Shown piece by piece: positions 32,735-42,814 of a stretch of DNA of 64,000 nucleotides. The notes under the pieces are model-generated. The model ran no database searches. It worked only from the letters and a program-made list of their open reading frames with translations, and was not told the origin of the DNA. Each line of letters begins with the position of its first letter. Position 1 is the first letter of the stretch. Source of the DNA: an uncultured Gemmatimonadales bacterium (GTDB taxonomy: Bacteria; Gemmatimonadota; Gemmatimonadetes; Longimicrobiales; Gaopeijiaceae). Where the stretch lies: NCBI GenBank assembly GCA_937919655.1, contig CALFPJ010000020.1, forward strand, positions 1 through 64,000, given 5' to 3'. Made by a program: the position numbers and the translations under genes.

Positions 32735-34483
32735 TCATGTCTGAGCGTCTGAAACCGCCCGCTCGGCACGGTCGTGCGTGGTGCGGAGCGGGATCTCGGG
32801 AATGCGCATCGCAAGGATGCCGGCGATCGCAATGAGGAGCGCGGCGAGCGCGTAGATCCTCCGGGTAGCCCGTGCAAAGGCACCTTTGATCTCCCCCTCG
32901 ATCCGTTCCGACACACGAACGCCTTCGGTCCTCAGCAGGTCCGCCTGGACCGCATCATCTTCCGCGGCAGCACGGGCGTCGAAGCTCGCTCGAATGCTTT
33001 CGGGTAGTTGTGCGCCACCTGTGGCGACGTACTCCTGAGCCACAACCTCACCATTCGTCCGCGTCGTGACGTCCTGGCCAATTGTGGCGAACGACACCGA
33101 AAGCGTGACAGCCAGCACACTCCCCATCACAGCCGTACCGACCGTCGCTCCAATTTGCCGGAAGAACTGAGACGCACTCGTCGCCTGCCCGATCATGCGC
33201 ACGTCGGCTGCGTTCTGAATCGCCAACGTCAGCAACGGCATGCTAGGCCCCACACCGAAGCCGGTCATGACCATGAAAACGGTAACGCGCCCATAGGATA
33301 CGTCTGGACCCATCAGCGCCAGAAGCACGGCCGCCAGAGAGAAGATGCCCGCACCTGCCGCGATCGGTCGGCGATAGCCCACTCGGTTTACGAATTGGCC
33401 GGAGAGCGTCGCGCTTAGCACGAGTCCCATGGAAAACGGTATCAGGGCCGCTCCGGCCTGGGTCGCTGACACGCCGAGGACGCTTACCAGAAAAAGTGGC
33501 AAGAAGATGGGCACAGACATGAACGACGCGCCCACGAAAAAAGACGCGGCCGTCGCCGAGCGAAATACCGGCTCCGAAAAAAGTCTCAGATCGAGGATCG
33601 GGCCCGGATACGTCCGAGACCTCCGCACAAATAGGGACAGGAGAGCGACGCCCCCGAGGAAGAGGCCGAGGGTCGCCCACGACTGCCAAGCCTCGGCGCC
33701 TTCCAAAGGCGCGGCTCCCGGAATCCAGGGATAACGCCGCTTGTCTATTTGCAGCGACATGATCAGCGGGATGAGCCCACCCAAGAGGAGCATCGCCCCC
33801 AGGAAATCAGGGCGAGCCTGTTTCTCCGGCGGATCAAGGCGAGGCATTTTTCGGATAATGAACCACAGCGCCAATCCACCCAACGGGATGTTCACGTAGA
33901 ACACCCAGCGCCAGCCCTCGACACCGGGGATCCATGCTCCCGCATGATCCGTCAGGAGCCCCCCGATGAGCGGGCCCAGCACCGACGCGATGCCAAACAC
34001 CGCGCCCACAAAGCCTTGGTATTTGCCACGCTCCGAGGGAGTGAACAGGTCCGCGATCACAATGAAAGCCATCGCGAAGATCCCGCCGCCGCCGGCTCCC
34101 TGAATGCCCCTAAAGAGCACCAGCTGGGTCATACCGTCGCCAAGAACCGGTAGATCGCCGAACTCCCCCGCCATGCCACTCAGGACAGAGCCGGCCAGGA
34201 AGAGACCGACCGCACCGAGGGTGACAAATTTCCTCGGATACGTGTCAGCGAGCTTGCCGTAGACCAAAGCCAATCCGGTCGAGGCGAGCAGGTACGAGGT
34301 GGACACCCAGGCGTATCGTTCGACGCCCTCGAGGTCAGCAACCATACGAGGTAATGCGGTTGCGACGATCGTCTGATCGAGCGCTGACAGAAACAAGGCC
34401 AGCAGAATCGAAAGAAAGACCACGATGCGGTCATGGTCGGAGACCGGCGAGACGAACGGTCCATGCGGCTTAGAATCGGACAT
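32735..34483 (-). CDS. DHA2-family MFS drug:H+ antiporter (EmrB/QacA type)
   Basis: The start is ATG 34483; a TTG nine bases further up is possible. The 582-residue protein has 14 predicted membrane helices. Motif D1 LDQTIVATALPRM in helix 1, motif A-like GKLADTYPRKFV after helix 2, and motif C-like GPLIGGLLTD in helix 5 identify the DHA2 group. A periplasmic loop with DVTTRTNGEVVAQEYV precedes the last helix. Such pumps export lipophilic cations and drugs with protons. No regulator or membrane-fusion partner gene is adjacent. The next gene upstream ends with a strong terminator, so this is a separate unit. Confidence 0.92.
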   Translation of the reverse strand: MSDSKPHGPFVSPVSDHDRIVVFLSILLALFLSALDQTIVATALPRMVADLEGVERYAWVSTSYLLASTGLALVYGKLADTYPRKFVTLGAVGLFLAGSVLSGMAGEFGDLPVLGDGMTQLVLFRGIQGAGGGGIFAMAFIVIADLFTPSERGKYQGFVGAVFGIASVLGPLIGGLLTDHAGAWIPGVEGWRWVFYVNIPLGGLALWFIIRKMPRLDPPEKQARPDFLGAMLLLGGLIPLIMSLQIDKRRYPWIPGAAPLEGAEAWQSWATLGLFLGGVALLSLFVRRSRTYPGPILDLRLFSEPVFRSATAASFFVGASFMSVPIFLPLFLVSVLGVSATQAGAALIPFSMGLVLSATLSGQFVNRVGYRRPIAAGAGIFSLAAVLLALMGPDVSYGRVTVFMVMTGFGVGPSMPLLTLAIQNAADVRMIGQATSASQFFRQIGATVGTAVMGSVLAVTLSVSFATIGQDVTTRTNGEVVAQEYVATGGAQLPESIRASFDARAAAEDDAVQADLLRTEGVRVSERIEGEIKGAFARATRRIYALAALLIAIAGILAMRIPEIPLRTTHDRAERAVSDAQT

Positions 34484-34517
34484 AGGCAGCAAAGATAACG
34501 ACAGGGGGCAACAACAA

Positions 34518-34551
34518 ACGGCCGCCCGGTCCCGAAGGACCGAGCGGCCGT
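34518..34551. terminator. Strong hairpin terminator after sortilin-type paralogue 2
   Basis: Arms ACGGCCGC and GCGGCCGT with an inner GGTCC/GGACC stem capped by CGAA. On the minus strand it is followed by TTTGTTGTTG. It lies 20 bp after the stop of the gene at 34574. Confidence 0.85.
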
Positions 34552-34573
34552 AGCATCTCTTCTCAGGCGGCGT

Positions 34574-37500
34574 TTATCGGCGCGCCATCCAACTGAGCAG
34601 CCATTCCAGGTCGGCGTCCTCATTCCGCTCGTTCTCGAATGGAGCGTTGTTGCCAGACATATTGCCTACCCGGTCGACCGCCAGTTCCTGAGTGAAGGTG
34701 GCGTCACCCACAGTCATGGTGAGCGAGTACGTACCGGGCTCGGCCAACGGAGCGCCACCACCACCGCCTCCACCGAAGCGACGGAAGAGACCCTGTGTGC
34801 CACCACCTGGGGAGATCATCTCGGCGAGCTCGCGAAGCTGACCGAATCCGCCACCGCCACCGCCACCGGCCCCTGGAGCCGTCTCACCGGGACGGTCCCT
34901 GAACGCTTCAGGGTCTCCACCACCGCCACCGCCACGACCGAAGCCGCCGCCGCCGGGGAAACCGGTGGCCTCACCGGTGAAGCGCTGGATGAGTGGAGTG
35001 AGTGTGGCCTCGTCCCATCCCTCAGCGAGCAACGAGTCCTGTAGAACCAAGGCCCTCTCGCGAACACGAGCCTGCTCACGCTCCTCGTAGATACTCGGCT
35101 CAGCCGCAGGGGGCGCTTCACCGCGCATGTTCCAACTGGCGCGGTTAATGCCTTCGTTCGCGCTGCCGTTAACGGTCGCGAACGTCTGCCCGTCCGGGCC
35201 GGTCACTACGATCTGGACCTGAGCGGCGCCCGGGAAGCCCCCGCCACCTCGACCACCACGACCGCCGCCGCCGGCAGCCCCTCGGCCCGCACCGGCACCC
35301 GCAGCGCCTCGGCCTGCAGCTGCACCGCCACGCGCGCCACCGCGACCTGCGGCGCGAACGGCCTGCGCCTGCTCGGCGGTCAAATAGTAGGTGATTTCAG
35401 CATTAGCCCCGGGGGTCGGTCGCTCGAAATACTGTTGGCCGGTCGACTCACCACCCCGCGCCGGGAAGCCGAACTGGAACGCCGGCTTCGGAGCGAACAG
35501 CGCCCCATCTGCGATCACCGCATTCGTCAGTCCTTGAAGCGGCGCGATATCCACGATCCAGATCGAACGACCGTGCGTCCCAGCAACCAGTTCCTTGTCC
35601 CTAGGATGCACTTCGAGATCGTGAACGGGTACCGCGGCTAGTCCGGTCATGAATCGCTGCCACGACATACCGCGATCGGTCGAGACATACGCGCCCACGT
35701 CCGTGCCAACAAACAGCAGATCGGCATTGATCGGGTCCTCTTCGATCACGTGGATGAAGTCCTCCGATCCGGTCGGCAGGTCCGCCGTGATGGACCTGAA
35801 CGATGCTCCGTTGTCATCCGTGGCGAAGACGTAAGGCATAAAGTCGTTGGTGCGGTGCCCGTCGAACGTCACGTAGAAGCGGTTCACGTCGTGACTCGAC
35901 GCCTTCATGCGGCTCACGTAGTGTCCCGCGGGAACGCCGCTGAATCGACTGGTGAGTTCCGTCCAGTCGCCACCGTCATTCTCGGTCATCCACACGCGCC
36001 CGTCGTCTGTGCCAGCAAGCAACTTGCCTGACATGAGCGGCGATTCATCTAATGCCACCACCGTTGCGTATGTCTCGGCTCCGGTCACATCAGGCGTCAC
36101 ACCACCTGTCGTCTGCGTGCTGACCTCAACCTTCATGGGATCGGCATAGCTGAGATCGGGCGAGATCGGGATCAGCGTCGACCCCTGATCCGTGCTCTTC
36201 ACAACCTTGTTGCCTGCAGCATAGAACCAGTTGCGGTCGTGATCCGACTGGAAGAACGGCGTATTCCAGTTCCAACGATCCACGGCGTAGGCTGCGGAGT
36301 CGGCAGTAGCGCGATTTCGCAGATCAACGACGCGTGCGTCGTTCTCCTCGGCGCCGTCATCCATGAGCATGATGATCGAGTCCTGCTTCGGCAGCCACAC
36401 GCTCCGCCAATCGGGCTTCTGAACCGTTTGACGCTCACCCGTCGCGAGGTTAGACCGGCCCATGTTGCCGCCCTGCGATTCGACCCAGACGAGGTCATGG
36501 TCAATGGGGTCCTGGTCACTCACGAAGCCATCACCACCGCCGACCGTCGCCCAGTGGTAGGCACTGAGCTGTCCGGAAGGAAGACGACTGGGCGCACACC
36601 AGGTCCCGTTGTCCTGAAGACCACCACAGACCCGGTACGGCATATCCATGTTCACACTGATGTCGTAGAACTGACCCATGGTGACGTTGTTCAGATACGA
36701 CCAGTTGCCGCCCCGGTCGTAGCTGATCGCGACGCCGCCGTCATTACCGACCACAATTCGGTCCGCGTCGTTCGGGTCGATCCACATGGCATGGTGATCG
36801 ACGTGCACGTCATTGGTCGTACTACCGTAGGTCTTGCCGCCGTCATTGGAAAATTGCACCGGCGTCGAAGAGAAATACACCCGGTCAGGATCCTGCGTGT
36901 CCACGCGCACCTGGGAGTAGTAGAACGGGCGCGTATTCACGCTGTTCATTTTCTCCCAGTTCGCACCCGTGTCGGTCGAGCGATAGAGTCCGCTACCGGC
37001 AAACCCGGTCGTCTCGCCCTCCCCCCGTGCCTCGATCAACGCGTACATCGTATGGGGATTGGACAAGCTCATCGCGAGTCCGATCCGCCCTTTCTCTGCC
37101 GTCGGAAAGCCGTTGCCGGACACCTCAGTCCAGCTGTCACCGCTGTCCATGCTCTTCCACAAGCCTGAGCCCGGGCCACCGCTCTGGAGGTAGTACGGGC
37201 CACGCTCGCGCTCCCACGCCGAAGCGAACAACTGCTCTGGATGGTGGGGATGCATGACAACGTCGACGAAGCCGGCCTTGTCGCTGATGAACTTCACGAG
37301 CTCCCAGCTGTCGCCGCCGTTCTGGGTGCGATACAAGCCACGCTCCGGGTTCGAATCCCAGATATGCCCCAGCGCCGCAACGTAGACGATGTCGGGGTTG
37401 GTCGGGTGAACCACGATGCGGGTGATCACCTGAGTGGCTTCCAGGCCCTTCGCCATCCAGCTCTCACCGCCGTCGGTCGACTTGAAGATGCCGCCACCAG

Positions 37501-37861
37501 CTGAGATCGAGTTGCGGGAGTTCCCCTCTCCAGTGCCCGCCCAAACGATGTCCGTGTTGGAGGGCGAAATCGCCAGGTCACCCATGGAGATCACGCGCTC
37601 GTTGCTCCAGACCTGCTTGAACGTCGTACCGTTATTGGTGGTCTTCCAGATGCCGCTACCCGCACCGGCCACGAAGAAGGTCTTCGACGGACTCGGGATT
37701 CCCTCCACGTCGGTTACGCGCCCGCCCATATTTGTAGGCCCGATGGACCGCCACTGGAAGTCATCGATCATGTCGCCCAGGGGCTGCGTCAGCTGCGCCT
37801 GGAGGCTCGGGGCGGCAAGGGCTAGTGCCAACGCTGCCGCGGCGAACGTCTTTGCTCGCAT
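34574..37861 (-). CDS. Exported sortilin/VPS10-type BNR-propeller protein (paralogue 2)
   Basis: The start is ATG 37861, opening a signal peptide (MRAKTFAAAALALALAAPSLQAQ). At 1095 residues it is the longest of the three paralogues. The propeller has Asp-box repeats (STDGGESWMAKG, TQNGGDSWELV, SMDSGDSWTEV, STDRGMSWQRF), the shared VWAGTGEGNSRNS turn and the THGRSIWIVDIAPL strand. The C-terminal part has three glycine-rich low-complexity runs (in the ranges 34750-34960 and 35230-35350), much more extensive than in paralogue 1, and ends in a helical domain. Function is unknown; a peptidase or glycosidase role has been proposed for the family only from domain similarity. Confidence 0.88.
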   Translation of the reverse strand: MRAKTFAAAALALALAAPSLQAQLTQPLGDMIDDFQWRSIGPTNMGGRVTDVEGIPSPSKTFFVAGAGSGIWKTTNNGTTFKQVWSNERVISMGDLAISPSNTDIVWAGTGEGNSRNSISAGGGIFKSTDGGESWMAKGLEATQVITRIVVHPTNPDIVYVAALGHIWDSNPERGLYRTQNGGDSWELVKFISDKAGFVDVVMHPHHPEQLFASAWERERGPYYLQSGGPGSGLWKSMDSGDSWTEVSGNGFPTAEKGRIGLAMSLSNPHTMYALIEARGEGETTGFAGSGLYRSTDTGANWEKMNSVNTRPFYYSQVRVDTQDPDRVYFSSTPVQFSNDGGKTYGSTTNDVHVDHHAMWIDPNDADRIVVGNDGGVAISYDRGGNWSYLNNVTMGQFYDISVNMDMPYRVCGGLQDNGTWCAPSRLPSGQLSAYHWATVGGGDGFVSDQDPIDHDLVWVESQGGNMGRSNLATGERQTVQKPDWRSVWLPKQDSIIMLMDDGAEENDARVVDLRNRATADSAAYAVDRWNWNTPFFQSDHDRNWFYAAGNKVVKSTDQGSTLIPISPDLSYADPMKVEVSTQTTGGVTPDVTGAETYATVVALDESPLMSGKLLAGTDDGRVWMTENDGGDWTELTSRFSGVPAGHYVSRMKASSHDVNRFYVTFDGHRTNDFMPYVFATDDNGASFRSITADLPTGSEDFIHVIEEDPINADLLFVGTDVGAYVSTDRGMSWQRFMTGLAAVPVHDLEVHPRDKELVAGTHGRSIWIVDIAPLQGLTNAVIADGALFAPKPAFQFGFPARGGESTGQQYFERPTPGANAEITYYLTAEQAQAVRAAGRGGARGGAAAGRGAAGAGAGRGAAGGGGRGGRGGGGFPGAAQVQIVVTGPDGQTFATVNGSANEGINRASWNMRGEAPPAAEPSIYEEREQARVRERALVLQDSLLAEGWDEATLTPLIQRFTGEATGFPGGGGFGRGGGGGGDPEAFRDRPGETAPGAGGGGGGGFGQLRELAEMISPGGGTQGLFRRFGGGGGGGAPLAEPGTYSLTMTVGDATFTQELAVDRVGNMSGNNAPFENERNEDADLEWLLSWMARR

Positions 37862-38148
37862 TTCTCTACGTCTCTTCTGAGGCCGTGGGATCCCCACGGA
37901 CGGGGACCGCCAACTTGGGAATCAACTACCCAACTAGACAATCCCAGGCGGTGGGGTGTTGAACCTCAGGCCCCAGGCACCCGGCGCCTCTGGGCCACGT
38001 CACGCGCGGGGGCACCCTCTTACTCATGGCGGCTTCACCGCTGCTGGATACGCCACCCCATAGAGAAGGACTCGGGTCGGCGTACTTGCTTGTGATAGAA
38101 CGGCTGATACCATCTTTCGAGCCCCACCGCCCTGAGGAGGAGTCGCGC

Positions 38149-40380
38149 GTGATCGGTCGTTCCGCAGTACTTCAAGCGTTGATCGTCACCGTCGCCCTTT
38201 CGAGCCAAGCCAGGGCGCTCTCGGCACAAAGCGACACTCGCCCCGTCACCCCCGCACATCGCCTGTCCGGTCCGGTCACGCTCGACGGGCGACTGGATGA
38301 GTCGGCTTGGGCCGAGACCAATCCGATTGTCAATTTCGTGCAGCGGGAGCCGATCGAAGGCCAGCCCGTGTCAGAGCGCACAGAAGTCCGAATCCTGACC
38401 GACGGACAGGCACTCTACATAGGGGCTTCACTCTTCGACAGCGACGCAGGAGCGATTTCTCTAGGGGAACGCATTCGTGATGCGGACCTGGAACGGGGCG
38501 ACTATTTCGGGATCATTCTCGATACATACAGAGATCGACAAAACGGCTTCATTTTCTCGACGACGCCCGCGGGCATCGAATACGACGCCCAGGTGGTCAA
38601 AGAGGGTCAGGGCGGAGGAGTCTTTCAGCGAGGCCAAAACCGCCAGCAGGCCGGCGCGATGGGCGGGCTGAACGTGAATTGGGACGGCAGTTGGGAGGTC
38701 GCAACAACCCGCGACGAGAACGGGTGGTACGTCGAGATGCGGATCCCGTTTTCGACCCTCCGCTACGGGGCTGGGCCGACGCAGACGTGGGGTATGAATC
38801 TGGTACGTCGCATCCGCCGCAAAAATGAAGAGGCGCTGTGGGCACCGGTGCCGCGGCAGTACGACATGATGCGCCTGTCGGTCGCGGGTGACCTAGTGGG
38901 ACTTGAGGTCCCCCTGCAGAGGTCTGGGACGGTCACGCCGTACCTACTCGGTGCTGCGGAGCGGGACTACGGGGCCACGCCCCTGACGACCGACTACCCG
39001 GGCGAGGCCGGCTTTGACGCGAAGCTGACCTTCAGCAGCCTCACGCTGGACGCGACCGTCAACACCGACTTCGCACAGGTCGAGGTCGATGAACAGCGTA
39101 CCAACCTGACCCGCTTCCCCCTGTTCTTCCCAGAGAAACGTCCGTTCTTCCTTGAGAACGCGGGCGTATTTTCCGCCGGCACGCCCCAGGCGGCGGACCT
39201 CTTCTTCAGTCGTCGGATCGGCATTAGCCCCAACGGAGCGCCCGTCCCGATTCTGGGCGGCGCGCGCGTGAGTGGTAAGGCCGCTGGAATGAACGTCGGT
39301 TTGATGCAGATCTTCACAGATGCCGTCGTTGGCGATGTCGCAGAGAACGCATTCACGGTCGCAAGAGTCGCAAGCGAACTGCCCAATCGGTCTCGAGTGG
39401 GGGCCATCTTCGTCCAGCGGCGCGGGACCCATGACGCCAGCGATTTCAACCGGACGTACGGCGTTGACGGGCGCATGGGGCTGGGTGAATCCTGGACGCT
39501 CGATGGCTGGGCAGCGCTCACCGAGACGTCTCCCACCGACAGGGAGTTCGGGCGGGAATCCGCATACAGTCTCCTGACCACATACCAGAGTCGGACCTGG
39601 AGCGGCAGGCTCCGCATGATGCAGGTGGGTGAGGACTTCAACCCTGAAGTTGGATTCGTGAACCGAGTGGGATACCGCCACCTGGAGGCATCAGTCCAGC
39701 GCATATTCCGCTTCCCGAACATCTCTTGGTGGCGAGAATCGAATCCTCATGTGACCTACCAGAGTTTCTGGGACTTCAACGGCCTTAAGGAGTCGGGATT
39801 CCTCCACTTCGACGCTGAAATCCAATTCGAAGGCGGTGGCCGCTTCGGACCCGAACTTAATGTCGTTCAAGAGGGCCTGGCGGAGCCGTTCGAGGTGTCT
39901 CCGGGTGTGTTCATCCCGACAGGTGATTACTCGTCTATCAACAACTCGTGGGATTTCGGGTCAGACCCCAGCAAGCGATTCTCCCTCCTGGGCCGGGCCG
40001 AACTCGGGGAGTTCTTCACAGGCAATCGCTACGGCGGCAACGTGACATTTACGGCGCGTCATGGAGAGACCCTCGCATCATCGCTCCTCATCGATCACAA
40101 CATCGTGCACCTGCCGCAGGGTGACTTCGAAGCGACACTCCTGGGCCTACGGCTCGGATATTTCTTCAATCCCAACATCTTCGTACAGTCCCTCATTCAG
40201 TACAGCGACCAGGCCCAGGTCTGGTCTGCTAACCTTCGTTTCGCCTGGCTGAGCACCGCCGGGACTGGGCTCTACGTGGTCTACAACGGAGCACAACGGG
40301 CCGCTCGCCTCAGTAATTGGGGCGAGCCTATCCAACGCGGGTTGATTATCAAGTACGCCCGGCAGCTCTCGCTGTTTTAG
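38149..40380 (+). CDS. CBM9-like / DUF5916 outer-membrane protein
   Basis: The start is GTG 38149, with GAGGAGG 8 bp upstream and a signal peptide to ALSAQ; an upstream ATG at 38026 lacks support. The 743-residue product has a CBM9-like N-terminal domain (VTLDGRLDESAWAE, a hallmark of family 9 carbohydrate-binding modules; ALYIGASLFDSD; GIILDTYRDRQNGFIF) and a C-terminal DUF5916 barrel (FPLFFPEKRPFFLENAGVF, YFFNPNIFVQSLIQYSDQ) ending in Phe. Members are thought to be outer-membrane receptors or transporters linked to polymer use. It is divergent from sortilin-type paralogue 2. Confidence 0.88.
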   Translation: MIGRSAVLQALIVTVALSSQARALSAQSDTRPVTPAHRLSGPVTLDGRLDESAWAETNPIVNFVQREPIEGQPVSERTEVRILTDGQALYIGASLFDSDAGAISLGERIRDADLERGDYFGIILDTYRDRQNGFIFSTTPAGIEYDAQVVKEGQGGGVFQRGQNRQQAGAMGGLNVNWDGSWEVATTRDENGWYVEMRIPFSTLRYGAGPTQTWGMNLVRRIRRKNEEALWAPVPRQYDMMRLSVAGDLVGLEVPLQRSGTVTPYLLGAAERDYGATPLTTDYPGEAGFDAKLTFSSLTLDATVNTDFAQVEVDEQRTNLTRFPLFFPEKRPFFLENAGVFSAGTPQAADLFFSRRIGISPNGAPVPILGGARVSGKAAGMNVGLMQIFTDAVVGDVAENAFTVARVASELPNRSRVGAIFVQRRGTHDASDFNRTYGVDGRMGLGESWTLDGWAALTETSPTDREFGRESAYSLLTTYQSRTWSGRLRMMQVGEDFNPEVGFVNRVGYRHLEASVQRIFRFPNISWWRESNPHVTYQSFWDFNGLKESGFLHFDAEIQFEGGGRFGPELNVVQEGLAEPFEVSPGVFIPTGDYSSINNSWDFGSDPSKRFSLLGRAELGEFFTGNRYGGNVTFTARHGETLASSLLIDHNIVHLPQGDFEATLLGLRLGYFFNPNIFVQSLIQYSDQAQVWSANLRFAWLSTAGTGLYVVYNGAQRAARLSNWGEPIQRGLIIKYARQLSLF

Positions 40381-40438
40381 TGCCGGAGGATTGATCTCGC
40401 GCGCTGGAAGGCTGAGCGCGGGGGCACACTGAACGAAG

Positions 40439-41212
40439 CTAGGAAGCCTCAGCCAGGAACGAGCCCACGGCCGCCAACCACGCCTCGGGGCGCTCTAGGT
40501 GCACGGTGTGCCCGGCGTCAGGGACGATAACGAGGGTAGCACGCGGCATCTTAGCCGCCATGAGTTTGCCGACGTCCACGAATTTTGCATCGTGCTCGCC
40601 GACTAGCACAAGAGTGGGACACGTGATTTCGGGCAGGCGATCCCAGAGCGACGGGAGCACTCCGGTGCCAAGTCCCCGAAGCGCGCCGGCCAGGCCGGTC
40701 GCGCTGTTACGGAGTCTGTGCGACCTGTGACCGAGACGGACTTCGTAGGGAAGACTCACTTGGCTCGCGAAGAGCGGTAGCCGTTCCCATAGATCGATAA
40801 AGGCTTCAACCCCCTCCGTTTCGATATGACTCGCCGTACCCTCGTCCGCGTCACGGCGCGCACATCGTTCGGCCTCGGTTGCCAATCCTGGCGAAGCTGA
40901 CTCAATCACGAGCCGCCTGACCGATGCAGGTCGCTCGGCCGCGAAGTGTAGTGCCAGCCGCCCGCCCATCGAGTATCCGATCAGGTCCGCTGGCCAATCG
41001 CCCGCCCGAGAAACTAGGTCGAGGGCGGCACGCAGTGTGAAGCTGCTCGGGTCGACCTCGGCGGCGTGTCTGCCGTGGCCGGGTAGGTCGACCAGGACGG
41101 GGGCAAGTCCCGCCGAGGCGAGGCCATCGACAACCCGGTGACCCCATGAGGTCGACGCCCCCGTGAAGCCGTGCAACAGAACGGGATACCGCGTCACAAC
41201 GTTCGGGTGCAC
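40439..41212 (-). CDS. Alpha/beta hydrolase, MenH-like
   Basis: The start is GTG 41212, 10 bp after the upstream gene's stop; longer in-frame starts overlap that gene. The 257-residue product has an oxyanion region LLHGFTGASTSWG, nucleophile elbow GYSMGGRLALHFA, acid LVGEHDAKF and catalytic His in DAGHTVHLERPEAW. This set matches MenH (SHCHC synthase of menaquinone synthesis) and close homologues. No other menaquinone genes are in the window, so MenH is likely but not certain; a general esterase is possible. It follows the FG-GAP gene in a leftward run. Confidence 0.82.
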   Translation of the reverse strand: MHPNVVTRYPVLLHGFTGASTSWGHRVVDGLASAGLAPVLVDLPGHGRHAAEVDPSSFTLRAALDLVSRAGDWPADLIGYSMGGRLALHFAAERPASVRRLVIESASPGLATEAERCARRDADEGTASHIETEGVEAFIDLWERLPLFASQVSLPYEVRLGHRSHRLRNSATGLAGALRGLGTGVLPSLWDRLPEITCPTLVLVGEHDAKFVDVGKLMAAKMPRATLVIVPDAGHTVHLERPEAWLAAVGSFLAEAS

Positions 41213-41222
41213 AAGGTCCGCT

Positions 41223-42353
41223 TCAGCGCCCGACGTTGACGTACACGACGTTGGGGCCATCGGAGTTGGCCACGCCCACATCGGGGTAGCCATCACCATT
41301 CAGGTCTCCCACGGTAACGCCATAGCTGGCCCCGTCCTCCAGGCCGAACGCCACCGCATCGAACCCTAGGCGTCCACCCCGATTGAAAAACGCCACGTTC
41401 TTCTGCCCAACATTGCCAACGACGATGTCCGGTGTACCGTCGAGGTCGAGATCCGCTACAGCTAAGGAAAACGTCTCGCCGTCCGGCGCCCCAAAGAGGA
41501 GTTCAGCGTCGAAGTCGCCGCGGCCATTTCCGAAATACACTCCGTTGGACTCACCAATATTTCCCGTGATGACATCTAGATGCCCATCACCGTCCACGTC
41601 CGCCACCGCTACCGCGCGGGTCTCGTCCGATCCCGTTCCGAAGGCCGCCGACGAGTTCCACCCTAGACGCCCATCGCCGAAGTAAACCGCGTTGGCCTGT
41701 CCGTCACGGTTCGCCAATACCAAATCGGCGAAACCATCCTCGTTCATGTCGGCGACGGCTACAGAGATGGTCGAATCGTCGGTGGTGCCGAAATGAACGA
41801 CTTTAGTGAAGTCCCAGTTGCCGCCATTCAGCACAATCTCGTTGCTCGCACCTCGATTGGTGATCAAGATATCGAGCGTGCCGTTCGAGTCGACGTCTGC
41901 AAGCGTGATACTTCGGGTCGGTTCGTTGACCCCGCCAAACGTCCCCGCCGCGACGAAGACTCCCCCATCGTTGCGGAACAACATATTGGGGGCTTGGTCA
42001 TTCCCCACCGCCACGTCCCAATCGCCATCTCCGTCTAGGTCGCCCGCAGGGATTCCGTAGGAAGTCGCCGATTCACTGCCAAGCATACGCATGAGGCTAA
42101 AGCGCCCCCGCCCGTTGTTGACAAAAATCTCGTTCGCTTGGGCCCAGTGACGACCGTTAGCGACGAGGATGTCCAGGTCTCCGTCCGCGTCGATGTCAGC
42201 AAAGGACATCGACGCGGACAGATCCGTGCGCGTGCCGAGCGTGCCGCGGGGTCCTATCTGAAAGGCTCTCGATTGTCCCGCTGCCGACCCGGCGCCCAAC
42301 AGCGTCACTGCGACGCACACCGCCAGCCCCCGGCACCTCGACGGGCGGGTCAC
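41223..42353 (-). CDS. Exported FG-GAP/VCBS repeat propeller protein
   Basis: A 376-residue protein with signal peptide ending GSAAGQ. It contains about seven repeats of roughly 50 residues, each with a calcium-binding D-x-D-x-D/N-G loop followed by hydrophobic strand (ADIDADGDLDILVAN, GDLDGDGDWDVAVGN, ADVDSNGTLDILITN, ADMNEDGFADLVLAN, ADVDGDGHLDVITGN, ADLDLDGTPDIVVGN, GDLNGDGYPDVGVAN), enough to fill one seven-bladed propeller. No extra domain is present. Role is unknown; such proteins act in surface adhesion or ligand binding. Confidence 0.88.
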   Translation of the reverse strand: MTRPSRCRGLAVCVAVTLLGAGSAAGQSRAFQIGPRGTLGTRTDLSASMSFADIDADGDLDILVANGRHWAQANEIFVNNGRGRFSLMRMLGSESATSYGIPAGDLDGDGDWDVAVGNDQAPNMLFRNDGGVFVAAGTFGGVNEPTRSITLADVDSNGTLDILITNRGASNEIVLNGGNWDFTKVVHFGTTDDSTISVAVADMNEDGFADLVLANRDGQANAVYFGDGRLGWNSSAAFGTGSDETRAVAVADVDGDGHLDVITGNIGESNGVYFGNGRGDFDAELLFGAPDGETFSLAVADLDLDGTPDIVVGNVGQKNVAFFNRGGRLGFDAVAFGLEDGASYGVTVGDLNGDGYPDVGVANSDGPNVVYVNVGR

Positions 42354-42369
42354 CGTACTCGCCTGGGCT

Positions 42370-42807
42370 TCAAATGCGTTGGTCGTCAGCGCGCCAGTTC
42401 TTAACGGCCCCTTTCACCGCCTTACGGTCCGTCATGCCTTCGTCGAGCACGCGGCGCGCAAGGTCTGGGAGTTCGTCGTCCGAGGCGAAGCGTAGTCCAA
42501 CGAGTTGCGCGGTCGAGAAATCACCAATGCGGGCCTTCATGTCGTCCGGCAGTAGGCGCTCCATCCGCATACGCTCCTCAAGACGGATAACCCGATCCTG
42601 TACGCCGAGCGGGAAGATTCTAGCGATGAAGCTCGCAAGGAAAGTTCCGACTGAGAAGAGAAAGAACATCAAATTCTCAACGCTGAACGCGGTCGCCGCC
42701 CGGTATCCGAAGTACAGGACTGAAGCCATCAGTAGGGGGGCCATGACATAGTGGAAAACCGGAACGAACTTGGCGTGATTTTCGAAGTTCTGGGCAGGCT
42801 TGCTCAT
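42370..42807 (-). CDS. DUF6526-family membrane protein
   Basis: A 145-residue protein with two predicted membrane helices near the N-terminus (VFHYVMAPLLMASVLYFGYR and LMFFLFSVGTFLASFIARIF), followed by a cytosolic helical part. The SKPAQNFENHAKFVPVFHY start, VQDRVIRLEERMRM and LVGLRFASDDELP blocks match the conserved DUF6526 pattern common in Bacteroidota and Gemmatimonadota. Function is unknown. It begins 7 bp after the reconstructed end of the broken HNH-like gene and ends 16 bp before the FG-GAP gene, so it sits inside a leftward operon. Confidence 0.82.
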   Translation of the reverse strand: MSKPAQNFENHAKFVPVFHYVMAPLLMASVLYFGYRAATAFSVENLMFFLFSVGTFLASFIARIFPLGVQDRVIRLEERMRMERLLPDDMKARIGDFSTAQLVGLRFASDDELPDLARRVLDEGMTDRKAVKGAVKNWRADDQRI

Positions 42808-42814
42808 TGAGTCC

